Positions 6,816 through 13,689 of a DNA stretch of 16,534 bases are shown piece after piece (the stretch's first letter is position 1; each line of letters opens with the position of its first letter). A program made the position numbers and the translations under genes. The DNA comes from an uncultured Bacteroidales bacterium (GTDB lineage Bacteria; Bacteroidota; Bacteroidia; Bacteroidales; Muribaculaceae): the NCBI GenBank assembly GCA_949123685.1, contig CASBHZ010000062.1, positions 1 through 16,534 on the forward strand, in the 5' to 3' direction. The notes under the pieces are model-generated. The model was not told the origin of the DNA. It did no database searches and saw only the letters and a list, made by a program, of their open reading frames with translations.

Positions 6816-7759
6816 TGGCGAAAATCGTAAAAGGAAGCGACTTCAAGGGTGCGGTGGATTACATCATCGACAAGAAGAAGGATACGCAGATAGTAGCAAG
6901 CGAAGGCTTGTTTATGGAAAATCTGGAAACTATCGCCATGAGTTTCAATGCCCAGTCACGGATGAACGATAAGGTGACAAAACCTGTCGGACATATCGCG
7001 TTGAGTTTTTCCAAAGAGGATGAGTTACGGCTGACGAACCGTATCATGGCAGGCATCGCGCTTGAATATATGGAACGGATGGGAATCAAGAATACGCAGT
7101 TCTTCATCGCCCAGCATTTCGACAAGGAGCATCCGCACGTGCATATTGCTTTCAACCGCATAGACAACAACGGCAATACCATATCGGACAGGCACGAGCG
7201 TCTGCGCAGTACCCGCATCTGCAAGGAATTGACCTTGAAATACGGCTTGCATATGGCTGGCGGAAAGGACAATGTCAAACGCAACCGCCTGAAAGAGCCA
7301 GACAGGACGAAATATGCGCTTTACGACATCATCAAAATGGAAGTCGGCAGATGCGGCAACTGGAACGTGCTTATCGCCAACCTGAAACGGCAGGGAGTGG
7401 AAGTACATTTCAAGCATAAGGGGCAGACCAGCGAGGTGCAGGGTGTTGTATTCTCCATGAATGGCTACCATTTCAACGGCTCCAAAGTGGACAGGCGTTT
7501 CAGTTATTCCAAGATTGACGCGGCTTTGCAGCACAACAGATGCAGGGAACGTATGGGAATAACAGCCGGAATATATGAAACGGCTACACCAAGCGCACCG
7601 TCCGGCACGGCACAAAGCGAGTTGTTCAACGGCTCTTGGGGATTGCTAAAAAGCAGTGGCTCATCTTATAACGCTGCTGATGCGGAAGCCAATCAGGAAA
7701 TGGTGGATATACTTCGCAGAAGGAAGAAAGTTAAGCGCAAGAGAGGTGTTGGGTTCTAA
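6812..7759 (+). CDS. mobB: Relaxase/mobilization nuclease
   Basis: This MOBP-like relaxase nicks the transfer origin and stays covalently bound to the 5' end through a tyrosine. Residues 1-120 hold the relaxase domain: Tyr17 in GAVDYIIDKK is a plausible nucleophile, GHIALSFSKED (60-70) is the second conserved stretch, and HPHVH (107-111) is the metal-binding histidine triad, followed by IAFNRIDNNGN. The remainder (about 130-315) includes a DNA-binding-like segment and ends in a very basic tail (RRRKKVKRKR). Two start codons, at 6812 and 6815, are equivalent. At 315 residues it is near complete but on the short side for Bacteroidales relaxases. No coupling protein gene follows, so transfer would need a helper conjugative element. 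No oriT was identified; it would be expected near the mobA start. Confidence 0.92.
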   Translation: MMAKIVKGSDFKGAVDYIIDKKKDTQIVASEGLFMENLETIAMSFNAQSRMNDKVTKPVGHIALSFSKEDELRLTNRIMAGIALEYMERMGIKNTQFFIAQHFDKEHPHVHIAFNRIDNNGNTISDRHERLRSTRICKELTLKYGLHMAGGKDNVKRNRLKEPDRTKYALYDIIKMEVGRCGNWNVLIANLKRQGVEVHFKHKGQTSEVQGVVFSMNGYHFNGSKVDRRFSYSKIDAALQHNRCRERMGITAGIYETATPSAPSGTAQSELFNGSWGLLKSSGSSYNAADAEANQEMVDILRRRKKVKRKRGVGF

Positions 7760-7780
7760 TATTCTGTACTAATCCAATTC

Positions 7781-8464
7781 TCACGACACTTGCGCTCTAT
7801 ATTCATTCGGAGTGTAACCTACCTCTTTCTTGAACAGTCGGGTAAAATGTTGCGGGTACTGAAAACCGAGATTATAGGCGATTTCATTAACGGTGTCGTC
7901 TGTAGATGCAAGTTCCGTCTTGGCTATTTCAATAGACTTGTCATGAATGAAATGCAGGGCGGTTGAACCTGTTTCTTTTTTCAATAAATCACTGAAATAG
8001 TTGGGCGAGAGGCAGAGCTTGTCTGCACAATACTGTACAGTGGGCAAGCCTATCCGTTTAGCAGCCCCATCATGGAAGTATTCGTCAAGCAACCGCTCAA
8101 ATCTTGCGAGGATGTCTCGGTTTTGGTTGTCGCGTGTGATGAACTGACGGTCATAGAAACGTGTGCAGTAATCAAGGAACGTCTTGATGCTGTCTGTGAT
8201 GAGGTTCTTGCTGTGACGGTGTATCGGATGGTTCAATTCATATTGAATCTTGTGGAAGCAATCCATGATGATTTGCCGTTCTTCCACACTAAGGTGCAAT
8301 GCCTCGTTTGTCTCGTAGGAAAAGAACGAATATTCACGCATTATCCGCCCGAGAGGTGTATTCCGCAGCAGGTCGGGATGGAACATAAGCAGGTAGCCAT
8401 CTGGTTGGAACTGCATGCCGTCATCTTCCGCACCGAACACCTGTCCGGGCGCGATAAATATCAG
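7781..8464 (-). pseudogene. AraC-family regulator, N-terminus deleted
   Basis: The readable frame covers about 227 residues. The C-terminal AraC/XylS DNA-binding domain is intact, with two helix-turn-helix units: LPTVQYCADKLCLSPNYFSDLLKKE and TVNEIAYNLGFQYPQHFTRLFKKEVGYTPNEYR. Upstream is part of the cupin-like sensing domain (IAPGQVFGAEDDGMQF...). About 60-70 residues expected at the N-terminus are missing: the frame meets an oppositely oriented aldo/keto reductase fragment at about 8462-8470. A GTG at 8440 could start a shortened protein, but the sensing domain would be incomplete and the promoter is gone. It converges with mobB with a 21-base gap. Confidence 0.8.
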
Positions 8465-8466
8465 TG

Positions 8467-8652
8467 TGCATAATTATTCCTAAGTCTGTGAAACCGGAAC
8501 GCATGAAGCAGAATCTCGACATATTAGACTTCACCCTGTCGGCCGACGACATGGCACGGATAAAGACGCTGGATACCGACAAGCCTTTCTTACTCGGCTC
8601 GCACGAAGATCCAGAAATCGTAAAATGGTTCATGCAGTACAAAAACGCCTGA
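8467..8652 (+). pseudogene. Aldo/keto reductase, C-terminal fragment
   Basis: About 60 residues match the C-terminal end of aldo/keto reductases: IIPKSVKPERMKQNLDILDF, the family's NADPH-binding IPKS segment, then TLSADDMARIKTLDTDK and the closing HEDPEIVKWF. The preceding 210 or so residues, with the catalytic Tyr and the barrel, are absent. The fragment begins at the same junction where the oppositely transcribed AraC gene loses its 5' end, so one deletion removed the intergenic promoter and both gene starts. A reductase next to a divergent AraC regulator is a common pair in Bacteroides, which supports this reading. Confidence 0.85.
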
Positions 8653-8669
8653 ACATCAACAACCATATT

Positions 8670-8686
8670 TCGATAGCCGCTATCGA
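8670..8686. repeat. 17-bp perfect palindrome
   Basis: TCGATAGC (8670-8677) and GCTATCGA (8679-8686) flank a single C. The arms are too close for a normal hairpin loop, so a dimeric protein-binding or recombination site is more likely than an RNA structure. It lies between two convergent ends: the reductase fragment stop (8652) and the stop of the second AraC gene (8700). Confidence 0.6.
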
Positions 8687-8699
8687 CTATATTAAGAAG

Positions 8700-9599
8700 T
8701 TATTCGTATATGCCTTTATTGTAATCCGTCATGTACTGAGTAAATGTTTTGCCTGTTTGCTGTTTGAAGAAGCGCATGAGATGGCTCGGATCAGAGAAAT
8801 TGAAATCATCCGCCATTTCACTGACAGTGCGGTTGGAGAATAGCAATTCGTTCTTCAGTTCCTCAAGCAGACGTTGTTTTATCAAATGGGTAGCTGATAC
8901 TCCGAATTGGGCTTTTACTGAGTTATTGAGTGTGATGCGACTGACATGAAGCATGTCTGCATATTCCTGCACCCGCTGGTGGGTGCGGATATTCTGTTCC
9001 AACAAGTCCTTGAACCGAAAAGCGAAATTGTTTTTAGCAATTTCAGCGGGCAAGCAATAGGCGGCAGCGTATGTACGATTGATAATCAGCAAAAGATAAT
9101 ATAGTAAGGAAACAATGATATTGTACGTATCGGACACTGGATTCATCAGCTCATACTTAATCTTTCCGAGCAGCCGCATATATTCCTTCATTTCGTCATG
9201 TGTGGCATTGATGTAAGGCGGCGTATCTGTCTGGTAACAATACAAAAGGCGAAAAACGAAGAACTTGTCGGCGATAAAAGTACGCATGAAATCTTCGCGG
9301 AATATAAGGAACGTGTAATCCAACGCCGTCTCATCTACATGCCACTCTTGTTGCTGATGGGGTGAAAGCAGGAGAACCATGCCGTCGCGCAGTTCAATCT
9401 TGCGGAAGTTCAGTAGCAAATATCCGTTTGCCTTACGGAAAAAGTAGAAGCTGAAGAAGTCTGTCTTAAACCGCTTGTTTTCTGTCAGCACAAGTCCGAT
9501 GTCCTTGTTTATGGCAGTATTGATGTAAAAATCCACGCCGCAGCGTGTCTTGTTGAACGGTACGCTGACCAGTCGATCAGGGTTGATTATCTCGTCCAT
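8700..9599 (-). CDS. AraC-family transcriptional regulator
   Basis: This is an intact 299-residue AraC/XylS regulator. Residues 1-150 form a cupin-like sensing domain (for example FSFYFFRKANGYLLLNF and the LRDGMVLLLSPHQQQEW strand pattern), and residues 200-299 the DNA-binding domain with VQEYADMLHVSRITLNNSVK and VSEMADDFNFSDPSHLMRFFKQQTG. It is transcribed away from the metallo-hydrolase and radical SAM operon, with 130 bases between the two starts, so it is the likely regulator of that operon; this is inferred from arrangement only. The ligand is unknown. Its own promoter has a -7 box at 9616-9623. It is not a copy of the truncated AraC at 7781-8464; the sequences differ throughout. Confidence 0.92.
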   Translation of the reverse strand: MDEIINPDRLVSVPFNKTRCGVDFYINTAINKDIGLVLTENKRFKTDFFSFYFFRKANGYLLLNFRKIELRDGMVLLLSPHQQQEWHVDETALDYTFLIFREDFMRTFIADKFFVFRLLYCYQTDTPPYINATHDEMKEYMRLLGKIKYELMNPVSDTYNIIVSLLYYLLLIINRTYAAAYCLPAEIAKNNFAFRFKDLLEQNIRTHQRVQEYADMLHVSRITLNNSVKAQFGVSATHLIKQRLLEELKNELLFSNRTVSEMADDFNFSDPSHLMRFFKQQTGKTFTQYMTDYNKGIYE

Positions 9600-9615
9600 A
9601 TCCTTGTCGTTTTTG

Positions 9616-9623
9616 CAAAGATA
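9616..9623 (-). promoter_or_regulatory. Bacteroides-type -7 box for the AraC gene
   Basis: TATCTTTG read on the minus strand lies 17 bases before the AraC start. The -33 element is not clear. On the other strand, 9692-9699 reads GAACTTTG, one base off TAnnTTTG, and may serve the metallo-hydrolase operon 31 bases further on. The weak operon promoter would fit activation by the AraC protein. Confidence 0.55.
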
Positions 9624-9729
9624 ATAATTTCATTTATCAAAATGGCATAATTACCGTTTTTTCAGGCATAGATGTTTCGCCGGATTCTTCCGAACTTTGC
9701 ACCCGTAATCAATAACAAGACATATAGTC

Positions 9730-10506
9730 ATGAAAAAGACATCTACAGTACAATTGGTGCGCAATGCCACCTTGAAAATCAGGTATGCGGGACACACCAT
9801 GCTAATTGACCCCGTTTTAGCCGACAAAGGCACTTTGATATCGGCCCTCGGTGTGAATAAAACACCGAGGGTACACCTCACCATTCCTATTCAGGATATT
9901 ATCGGAGGCGTGGACATGGTGCTCCTGACCCACAATCACATCGACCATTACGAGCCGAGTGTCCCCACACATTTGCCCAAAGAAATTCCTTTCTACGTTC
10001 AGCCCCAGGACGCGGACGCCATCAGAAACGACGGATTTACAAATGTGATACCCATCGAAGAAATAAAAACAATAGACGGCATATCCATTTACCGCACGAC
10101 CGGACATCATGGTTTCGGGCAGATCGGGCAGATGATGGGACCTGTATCAGGTTATGTGCTAAAAGCCGAGGGCTTCCCGACCGTTTATATAATGGGTGAC
10201 TGCCGATGGGAAGCATGTATCCGAGACACCGTGGAACGGTTCAATCCTGACTATATCGTGGTAAACTCCGGAGGTGCAATCTTTCCCGAATTTTCCAAAA
10301 CGGACGGTCCTATCATCCCCGACGAGAACGAAGTGATGCAGATACTTGACGAATTGCCTTCGCATATCAAGCTGATAGCCGTACACATGGATGCCATCGA
10401 CCATTGCCAGACCACCCGTGCAATTCTGCGCAATGAGGCAACGCATCACGAAGCCGACATGAGCCGGCTGATTATCCCGGAGGACGGAGAAACAGTTGTG
10501 TTATGA
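9730..10506 (+). CDS. MBL-fold (UlaG-like) metallo-hydrolase
   Basis: This 258-residue protein has the metallo-beta-lactamase fold typical of UlaG-like lactonases and other phosphodiester or lactone hydrolases. Metal ligands are visible: H68-x-H70-x-D72-H73 (THNHIDHYEPS), His126 or His127 in TTGHHGFG, Asp157 in IMGDCRWE and His219 in AVHMDAIDH. The N-terminal KIRYAGHTMLIDPVL strand pair is also family-typical. No signal peptide, so it is probably cytoplasmic. It begins the operon and overlaps the next gene by ATGA (10503-10506). The substrate is unknown. Its coupling to two radical SAM genes is the unusual part and hints that it hydrolyses a precursor or product in the same pathway. Confidence 0.9.
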   Translation: MKKTSTVQLVRNATLKIRYAGHTMLIDPVLADKGTLISALGVNKTPRVHLTIPIQDIIGGVDMVLLTHNHIDHYEPSVPTHLPKEIPFYVQPQDADAIRNDGFTNVIPIEEIKTIDGISIYRTTGHHGFGQIGQMMGPVSGYVLKAEGFPTVYIMGDCRWEACIRDTVERFNPDYIVVNSGGAIFPEFSKTDGPIIPDENEVMQILDELPSHIKLIAVHMDAIDHCQTTRAILRNEATHHEADMSRLIIPEDGETVVL

Positions 10507-11171
10507 GTGTCTGCATTAAATCCCTGATAAAAAACATGAACATAGTGGTAGGGTGCACTATAGGATGCCCTTACTGCTATGCCCGTAACAACTGCCGCCG
10601 TTTCCACATTACCGACGACTTTTCCGTGCCTGAATACATGGAACGAAAACTGCGCATCATCGATACGTCCCGTCCTCATGTGTGGCTCATGACAGGAATG
10701 AGCGATTTCTCCGATTGGAAGCCTGAATGGAACGCAGAAATTTTCGAGCGGATCAGCAGCAATCCCCAGCACGCCTATATCTTTCTGACGAAGCGCCCTG
10801 ACAAAATCAGTTTCTCCTCTGACGACGAGAACGTATGGATGGGCGTGACCGTTACGCGCAGTTCCGAGAAAAGGAGGATTGATGATTTGAAAAAGAATAT
10901 CAAAGCACGACACTACCATGTCACGTTTGAACCTCTCTTCGATGATATCGGCGAGATTGATTTCGAGGGAATTGACTGGATTGTCATAGGCACAGAGACC
11001 GGAAACCGAAAAGGAAAGTCATATTCGCGCCCCGAATGGGTGCTTAGCATTGCAGAACAGGCAAAGGCTCATGGCATACCGGTGTTCATGAAAGAGGATT
11101 TGCTGCCGATTATGGGCGACGAAAGAATGATTCAGGAATTGCCGGAACAATTTACCAGACGAATACAATGA
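10503..11171 (+). CDS. Radical SAM protein, Gp37/Gp68 (DUF5131) type
   Basis: The protein carries the 4Fe-4S cluster motif C18-x3-C22-x2-C25 followed by Tyr (VVGCTIGCPYCYAR), and its overall pattern (WLMTGMSDFSDW, AYIFLTKRPDK, MGVTVTRSSEKRRIDDL, HVTFEPLFDDIGEIDFEGIDWIVIGTETG) matches the phage Gp37/Gp68-like DUF5131 group, whose chemistry is unknown to me. At 222 residues it is slightly short but has the full run of expected motifs. It uses SAM and a reduced cluster to make a radical; the substrate is not predictable. Both ends overlap neighbours by ATGA (10503-10506 and 11168-11171), so its level is tied to theirs. There is no sign of a small peptide precursor gene nearby. Confidence 0.88.
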   Translation: MSVCIKSLIKNMNIVVGCTIGCPYCYARNNCRRFHITDDFSVPEYMERKLRIIDTSRPHVWLMTGMSDFSDWKPEWNAEIFERISSNPQHAYIFLTKRPDKISFSSDDENVWMGVTVTRSSEKRRIDDLKKNIKARHYHVTFEPLFDDIGEIDFEGIDWIVIGTETGNRKGKSYSRPEWVLSIAEQAKAHGIPVFMKEDLLPIMGDERMIQELPEQFTRRIQ

Positions 11172-12043
11172 ATATGGATACAATAAAGGAAATAGATGTA
11201 AAGAGTGTAATGACCAAATCCTCTCTGCCGGTGGGAGGATATTCGGTCAACCCTTATGTAGGGTGTCCCCACGCCTGCAGGTATTGCTACGCATCGTTCA
11301 TGAAACGGTTCACCGGGCACACCGAGCCGTGGGGTACGTTTTTAGATGTAAAAAACTGGAAGCCGATAACGAATCCTCATAAATACGACGGTGAACGTGT
11401 TGTAATAGGGTCTGTGACGGACGGTTACAATCCGTATGAAGAAGAATTCCACCGTACCCGAAGGCTGCTCGAAGAGCTGCGAGGAAGCGATGCCGAGATT
11501 ATGATATGCACAAAGTCCGATCTTGTCCTTCGCGATCTCGACCTGTTGAAGAGTTTTCCCAAAGTGACTGTGTCATGGTCTGTCAATACGCTCGACGAGC
11601 AGTTCTGCGCAGATATGGACAACGCCGTAAGCATTGAACGCCGTCTGAAAGCGATGCGTCAGACATACGAGGCAGGTATCCGCACCGTATGCTTCGTCTC
11701 GCCCATATTCCCCAGAATAACAGACGTAAAGGCAATAATAGAGGAGGTAAAAGATTATGCTGATTTAATCTGGCTTGAAAACCTGAATTTACGCGGGCAG
11801 TTCAAAGGCGGGATAATGACGTATATCCGTGAGAAGTATCCTGACCTCATACCGCTTTACGAGGAAATTTACAATAAAAAAAGGCTTGAATACTGGCAGG
11901 CATTGGAGCAGGACATTTCAAATTACGCCAAGGAGCAGGGCTTCCCGTATCGTATAAACGATCTGCCATACGGACGCTCGGAAAAAGGCAAACCTGTCAT
12001 CGTAAACTACTTCTACCACGAAAAAATACGATTGACAAAATGA
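11168..12043 (+). CDS. Radical SAM protein, SPL-like
   Basis: This 291-residue protein belongs to the radical SAM group annotated as SPL family (related in sequence to spore photoproduct lyase and Rv2578c-like proteins). The cluster motif is C33-x3-C37-x2-C40 in NPYVGCPHACRYCYASF. Further typical elements are VVIGSVTDGYNPYEEEF, the TRRLLEEL helix, MICTKSDLVLRDLDLL, VSWSVNTLDE and FVSPIFPRITD. It ends with VNYFYHEKIRLTK. DNA repair is suggested by the family name but is not proven for these short members. It overlaps the DUF5131 gene by ATGA. Immediately after its TGA the sequence becomes rteA, so the junction with the next element lies at the stop codon; a slight change of the native C-terminus cannot be excluded. 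Confidence 0.9.
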   Translation: MNMDTIKEIDVKSVMTKSSLPVGGYSVNPYVGCPHACRYCYASFMKRFTGHTEPWGTFLDVKNWKPITNPHKYDGERVVIGSVTDGYNPYEEEFHRTRRLLEELRGSDAEIMICTKSDLVLRDLDLLKSFPKVTVSWSVNTLDEQFCADMDNAVSIERRLKAMRQTYEAGIRTVCFVSPIFPRITDVKAIIEEVKDYADLIWLENLNLRGQFKGGIMTYIREKYPDLIPLYEEIYNKKRLEYWQALEQDISNYAKEQGFPYRINDLPYGRSEKGKPVIVNYFYHEKIRLTK

Positions 12044-12537
12044 GGCTATGCCGGACTGATGCAGAAAAGTTGTAGCGCGGATAAAAGCACCATGTATGTG
12101 GATAATATCCGGCAATCTTCCGAGCGTATGCGGGAGATGCTCAACACGCTGCTGGATTTCTTCCGTCTGGACAACGGCAAGGAGCAACCCAACCTTTCCC
12201 CTTGCAGGATTTCCGCAATCACGCATATTCTTGAAACGGAGTTCATGCCCATTGCCATGAACAAGGGGCTGACTTTGATAGTGGAGAGCCACACCGATGC
12301 GGTGGTTTTGACCGACAAGGAACGTATCCTGCAAATCGGCAACAACTTGTTGTCAAACGCCATCAAGTTCACGGATAACGGTAGTGTATCATTGGCAGCG
12401 GATTATGATAACGGTTTGCTGAAACTTATCGTTGAAGATACCGGTACGGGCATGACCGAAGATGAGCAACAACGAGTATTCGGTGCATTTGAACGTCTTT
12501 CAAATGCCGCCGCAAAAGACGGCTTCGGATTAGGCTT
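12044..12537 (+). pseudogene. rteA: RteA-like sensor histidine kinase fragment
   Basis: About 164 residues match the RteA sensor kinase of CTnDOT-type elements, which with RteB controls excision and transfer. Reading starts right after the radical SAM stop (GYAGLMQKSCSADK), just downstream of where the phosphorylated His box should be. The dimerization helix (YVDNIRQSSERMREMLNTLL) and much of the ATPase domain follow: N box NNLLSNAIKF, G1 box EDTGTGMTEDE, the FGAFERLSN stretch and the beginning of the G2 box (GFGLG). Homology stops at about 12537, where oppositely oriented fic-like sequence begins. The sensor part, the His box and the end of the ATPase domain are gone, so it is non-functional. 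A Met at 12059 gives an open frame but no plausible gene start. Confidence 0.85.
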
Positions 12538-12682
12538 CCTGCAACCAGCCGTTATCCAACAGCCGGGTTAAATGCGTCCTCCCTATCTCGGCCGTCCCTT
12601 GCAGGACGACACAGCGGTCTTTCTCCTGGAGCTTTCTTAATTCCTCCAGTGAAGCCGCCATTTTCTCCGCCATTGTTGCCAT
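12530..12682 (-). pseudogene. Fic-family protein, N-terminal fragment
   Basis: From the ATG at 12682 the minus strand encodes 50 residues (MATMAEKMAASLEELRKLQE, then AEIGRTHLTRLLDNGWLQEA). This resembles the N-terminal winged-helix-like part of large Fic (filamentation induced by cAMP) proteins, where an RTH..RLL..G.LQEV segment is followed by KGWYI. Here the frame hits TAA two or three codons into the rteA junction, so the AMP-transferase domain is lost. It has its own upstream region with three 24-bp repeats. It is too short to be a toxin; whether it is expressed is unknown. Family assignment is from remembered patterns. Confidence 0.6.
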
Positions 12683-12713
12683 AACCGTTTTTATTTAGAT
12701 TCTGATTATTTTC

Positions 12714-12785
12714 GTGCAAATACTCGTTTTTAGACACGTGTAAATACTCGTTTTTAATTATGTGCATTTACTCGTATTTGTTGCA
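12714..12785. repeat. Three tandem 24-bp direct repeats (operator or iteron-like)
   Basis: Copies start at 12714, 12738 and 12762, exactly 24 bp apart. The conserved part is GTGYAAATACTCGTTTTTA, with the third copy more diverged (GTGCATTTACTCGTATTTG). They lie 32 bases upstream of the fic-like start and downstream of the serine recombinase stop (12810). The even spacing suggests cooperative binding by a protein, as in an autoregulated promoter or a small iteron set. The region is strongly AT-rich. Confidence 0.75.
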
Positions 12786-12809
12786 AAAATACAATATTTG
12801 TTCCGATAA

Positions 12810-13448
12810 TCAGCTACTAATGAAGTCTTTTTTTACTTGTTGTATCGTCGAAACGGCCTTTCCCGTGAGCTTCGCCACGTTCCGGATCGAGTAGCCTTTC
12901 TTTAACAAGGCGATCGCCTCCCGGTATTCCTCTTTCCTCTGTTCGGCCGTTTTCCGGCTTCCCGGCTTCCGTCCCAGCCTGCCCCCTTTCTGGATGTACA
13001 ACTCCCGTCCGCTATTAAGGCGGTCGATGATCCCCTGGCGTTCGATCGCGGCCAGTTCCCCCAACAGGGTAGTGATCAGAGAGGACAAGGGGTTTACCGT
13101 CTTGTCCGGCCGTAACGTTTCCAGGTTCAGGTTTTGAATATACACGCATATTTTATGCGTGTGCAGCGTATCGAGTGACTTTAGGATCTCCAGGGTTGAA
13201 CGCCCCAGGCGTGAGATCTCGGTCAGCAACAACATATCCACCCGGTTCTGCGGATCTGTGCAGTATTCCAGGCAACGGCTTAAAACCGGGCGTTCGATAT
13301 TGGCCTTTCGTCCGCTTATCTTTTCCTCAAAGACCGCCGTCACCTCGTACCCCCGTCCGGCTGCGAACCTCTCCAGATCGACAACCTGCCGTTCGGTCGA
13401 TTGCCTGGCCGACTGCGAGCTTACACGTGAATAAATAACCACATTCAT
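12810..13448 (-). CDS. Serine recombinase (resolvase/invertase family), complete
   Basis: This intact 212-residue recombinase has Ser10 in YSRVSS as nucleophile, and the conserved arginines Arg8, Arg80 and Arg83 (ISRLGRS). The long E helix (LGELAAIERQGIIDRLNSGR) and the GRLGRKPG hinge lead to a C-terminal helix-turn-helix (AIALLKKGYSIRNVAKLTGKAVSTIQQV). It could resolve plasmid multimers or invert a segment. Codons are richer in G and C than the neighbouring mobile genes and resemble those of parA/parB, so it may belong with that backbone. A short upstream reading frame (13445-13546, ending KTIDKEEQKQKG) overlaps the start by ATGA, so translation may be coupled to a small unrecognised peptide or remnant. 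A crossover site was not identified. Confidence 0.93.
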   Translation of the reverse strand: MNVVIYSRVSSQSARQSTERQVVDLERFAAGRGYEVTAVFEEKISGRKANIERPVLSRCLEYCTDPQNRVDMLLLTEISRLGRSTLEILKSLDTLHTHKICVYIQNLNLETLRPDKTVNPLSSLITTLLGELAAIERQGIIDRLNSGRELYIQKGGRLGRKPGSRKTAEQRKEEYREAIALLKKGYSIRNVAKLTGKAVSTIQQVKKDFISS

Positions 13449-13546
13449 CCCTTTTGCTTTTGTTCTTCCTTATCTATTGTTTTAATCACCTTATCCACCT
13501 CTTTCAAGGAGGCATTATTTCCGGATCTATCCAAAAAAGAAATTCG
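13445..13546 (-). other. Possible short leader reading frame before the recombinase
   Basis: Thirty-three codons are open on the minus strand (RISFLDRSGNNASLKEVDKV through KEEQKQKG), with the stop TGA overlapping the recombinase ATG as ATGA. No ATG start exists; TTG five codons in is the best candidate. It looks like the end of a lysine-rich protein. It could be a real small gene, a remnant of a truncated gene, or chance. Confidence 0.3.
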
Positions 13547-13573
13547 CTAATTAACCTATAATTACTATCTTTG
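13543..13573 (+). promoter_or_regulatory. Bacteroides promoter for a small transcript
   Basis: TTCG (13543-13546; consensus TTTG) is followed after exactly 19 bases by TATCTTTG (13566-13573), a full match to TAnnTTTG. This is the best-spaced Bacteroides promoter in the window. Transcription should begin at about 13577-13581, with no conventional gene downstream on this strand. Confidence 0.7.
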
Positions 13574-13576
13574 CAT

Positions 13577-13660
13577 TGTAATGCTTGGTAAAGCCTCTGT
13601 TATCAAAACACGTAACCAAGTCAAGGATATACCCGTTCATCAAGAACGGGTTTTTCTTTT
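13577..13660 (+). ncRNA. Candidate small RNA, about 80 nt
   Basis: A well-formed promoter and an intrinsic terminator bracket about 80 bases in a gap between a minus-strand recombinase (start 13448) and a minus-strand RhuM-like gene (stop 13690). The RNA would run convergently towards rhuM. An ATG at 13581 begins a 41-codon open frame (MLGKASVIKTRNQVKDIPVH and on to TAA 13704-13706) that reads through the terminator, so a nearly leaderless small protein is the alternative; if so the terminator would cut it short. The ends are estimates. Confidence 0.55.
13631..13660 (+). terminator. Intrinsic terminator of the small transcript
   Basis: An 8-bp perfect stem (ACCCGTTC at 13631-13638, GAACGGGT at 13644-13651) with loop ATCAA is followed by TTTTTCTTTT. 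The T tract is on the plus strand only, so it acts on the rightward transcript and not on rhuM. Confidence 0.85.
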
Positions 13661-13689
13661 GCGACAGCCCATTCATAAGACAAAGGATA

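Noticed and set aside
7025..7615. Long minus-strand frame opposite the relaxase
   Set aside because: It is antisense to a gene with clear relaxase motifs and has no family features.
8670..8686. XerCD dif-like site
   Set aside because: It is a simple 17-bp palindrome without the 11-6-11 arrangement of a dif site.
9730..10506. Beta-lactam resistance gene from the metallo-beta-lactamase fold
   Set aside because: The protein has UlaG-like features, no signal peptide and an operon context unlike resistance enzymes.
10503..12043. RiPP biosynthesis locus based on two radical SAM genes
   Set aside because: No short precursor gene, RRE-like protein or transporter lies near; genes overlap with no room for a precursor.
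12552..12767. Minus-strand 71-codon frame starting MHIIKNEYLH
   Set aside because: Its repeats (KNEYLH) are only the translation of the 24-bp direct repeats; the fic-like frame from 12682 is the sensible reading here.
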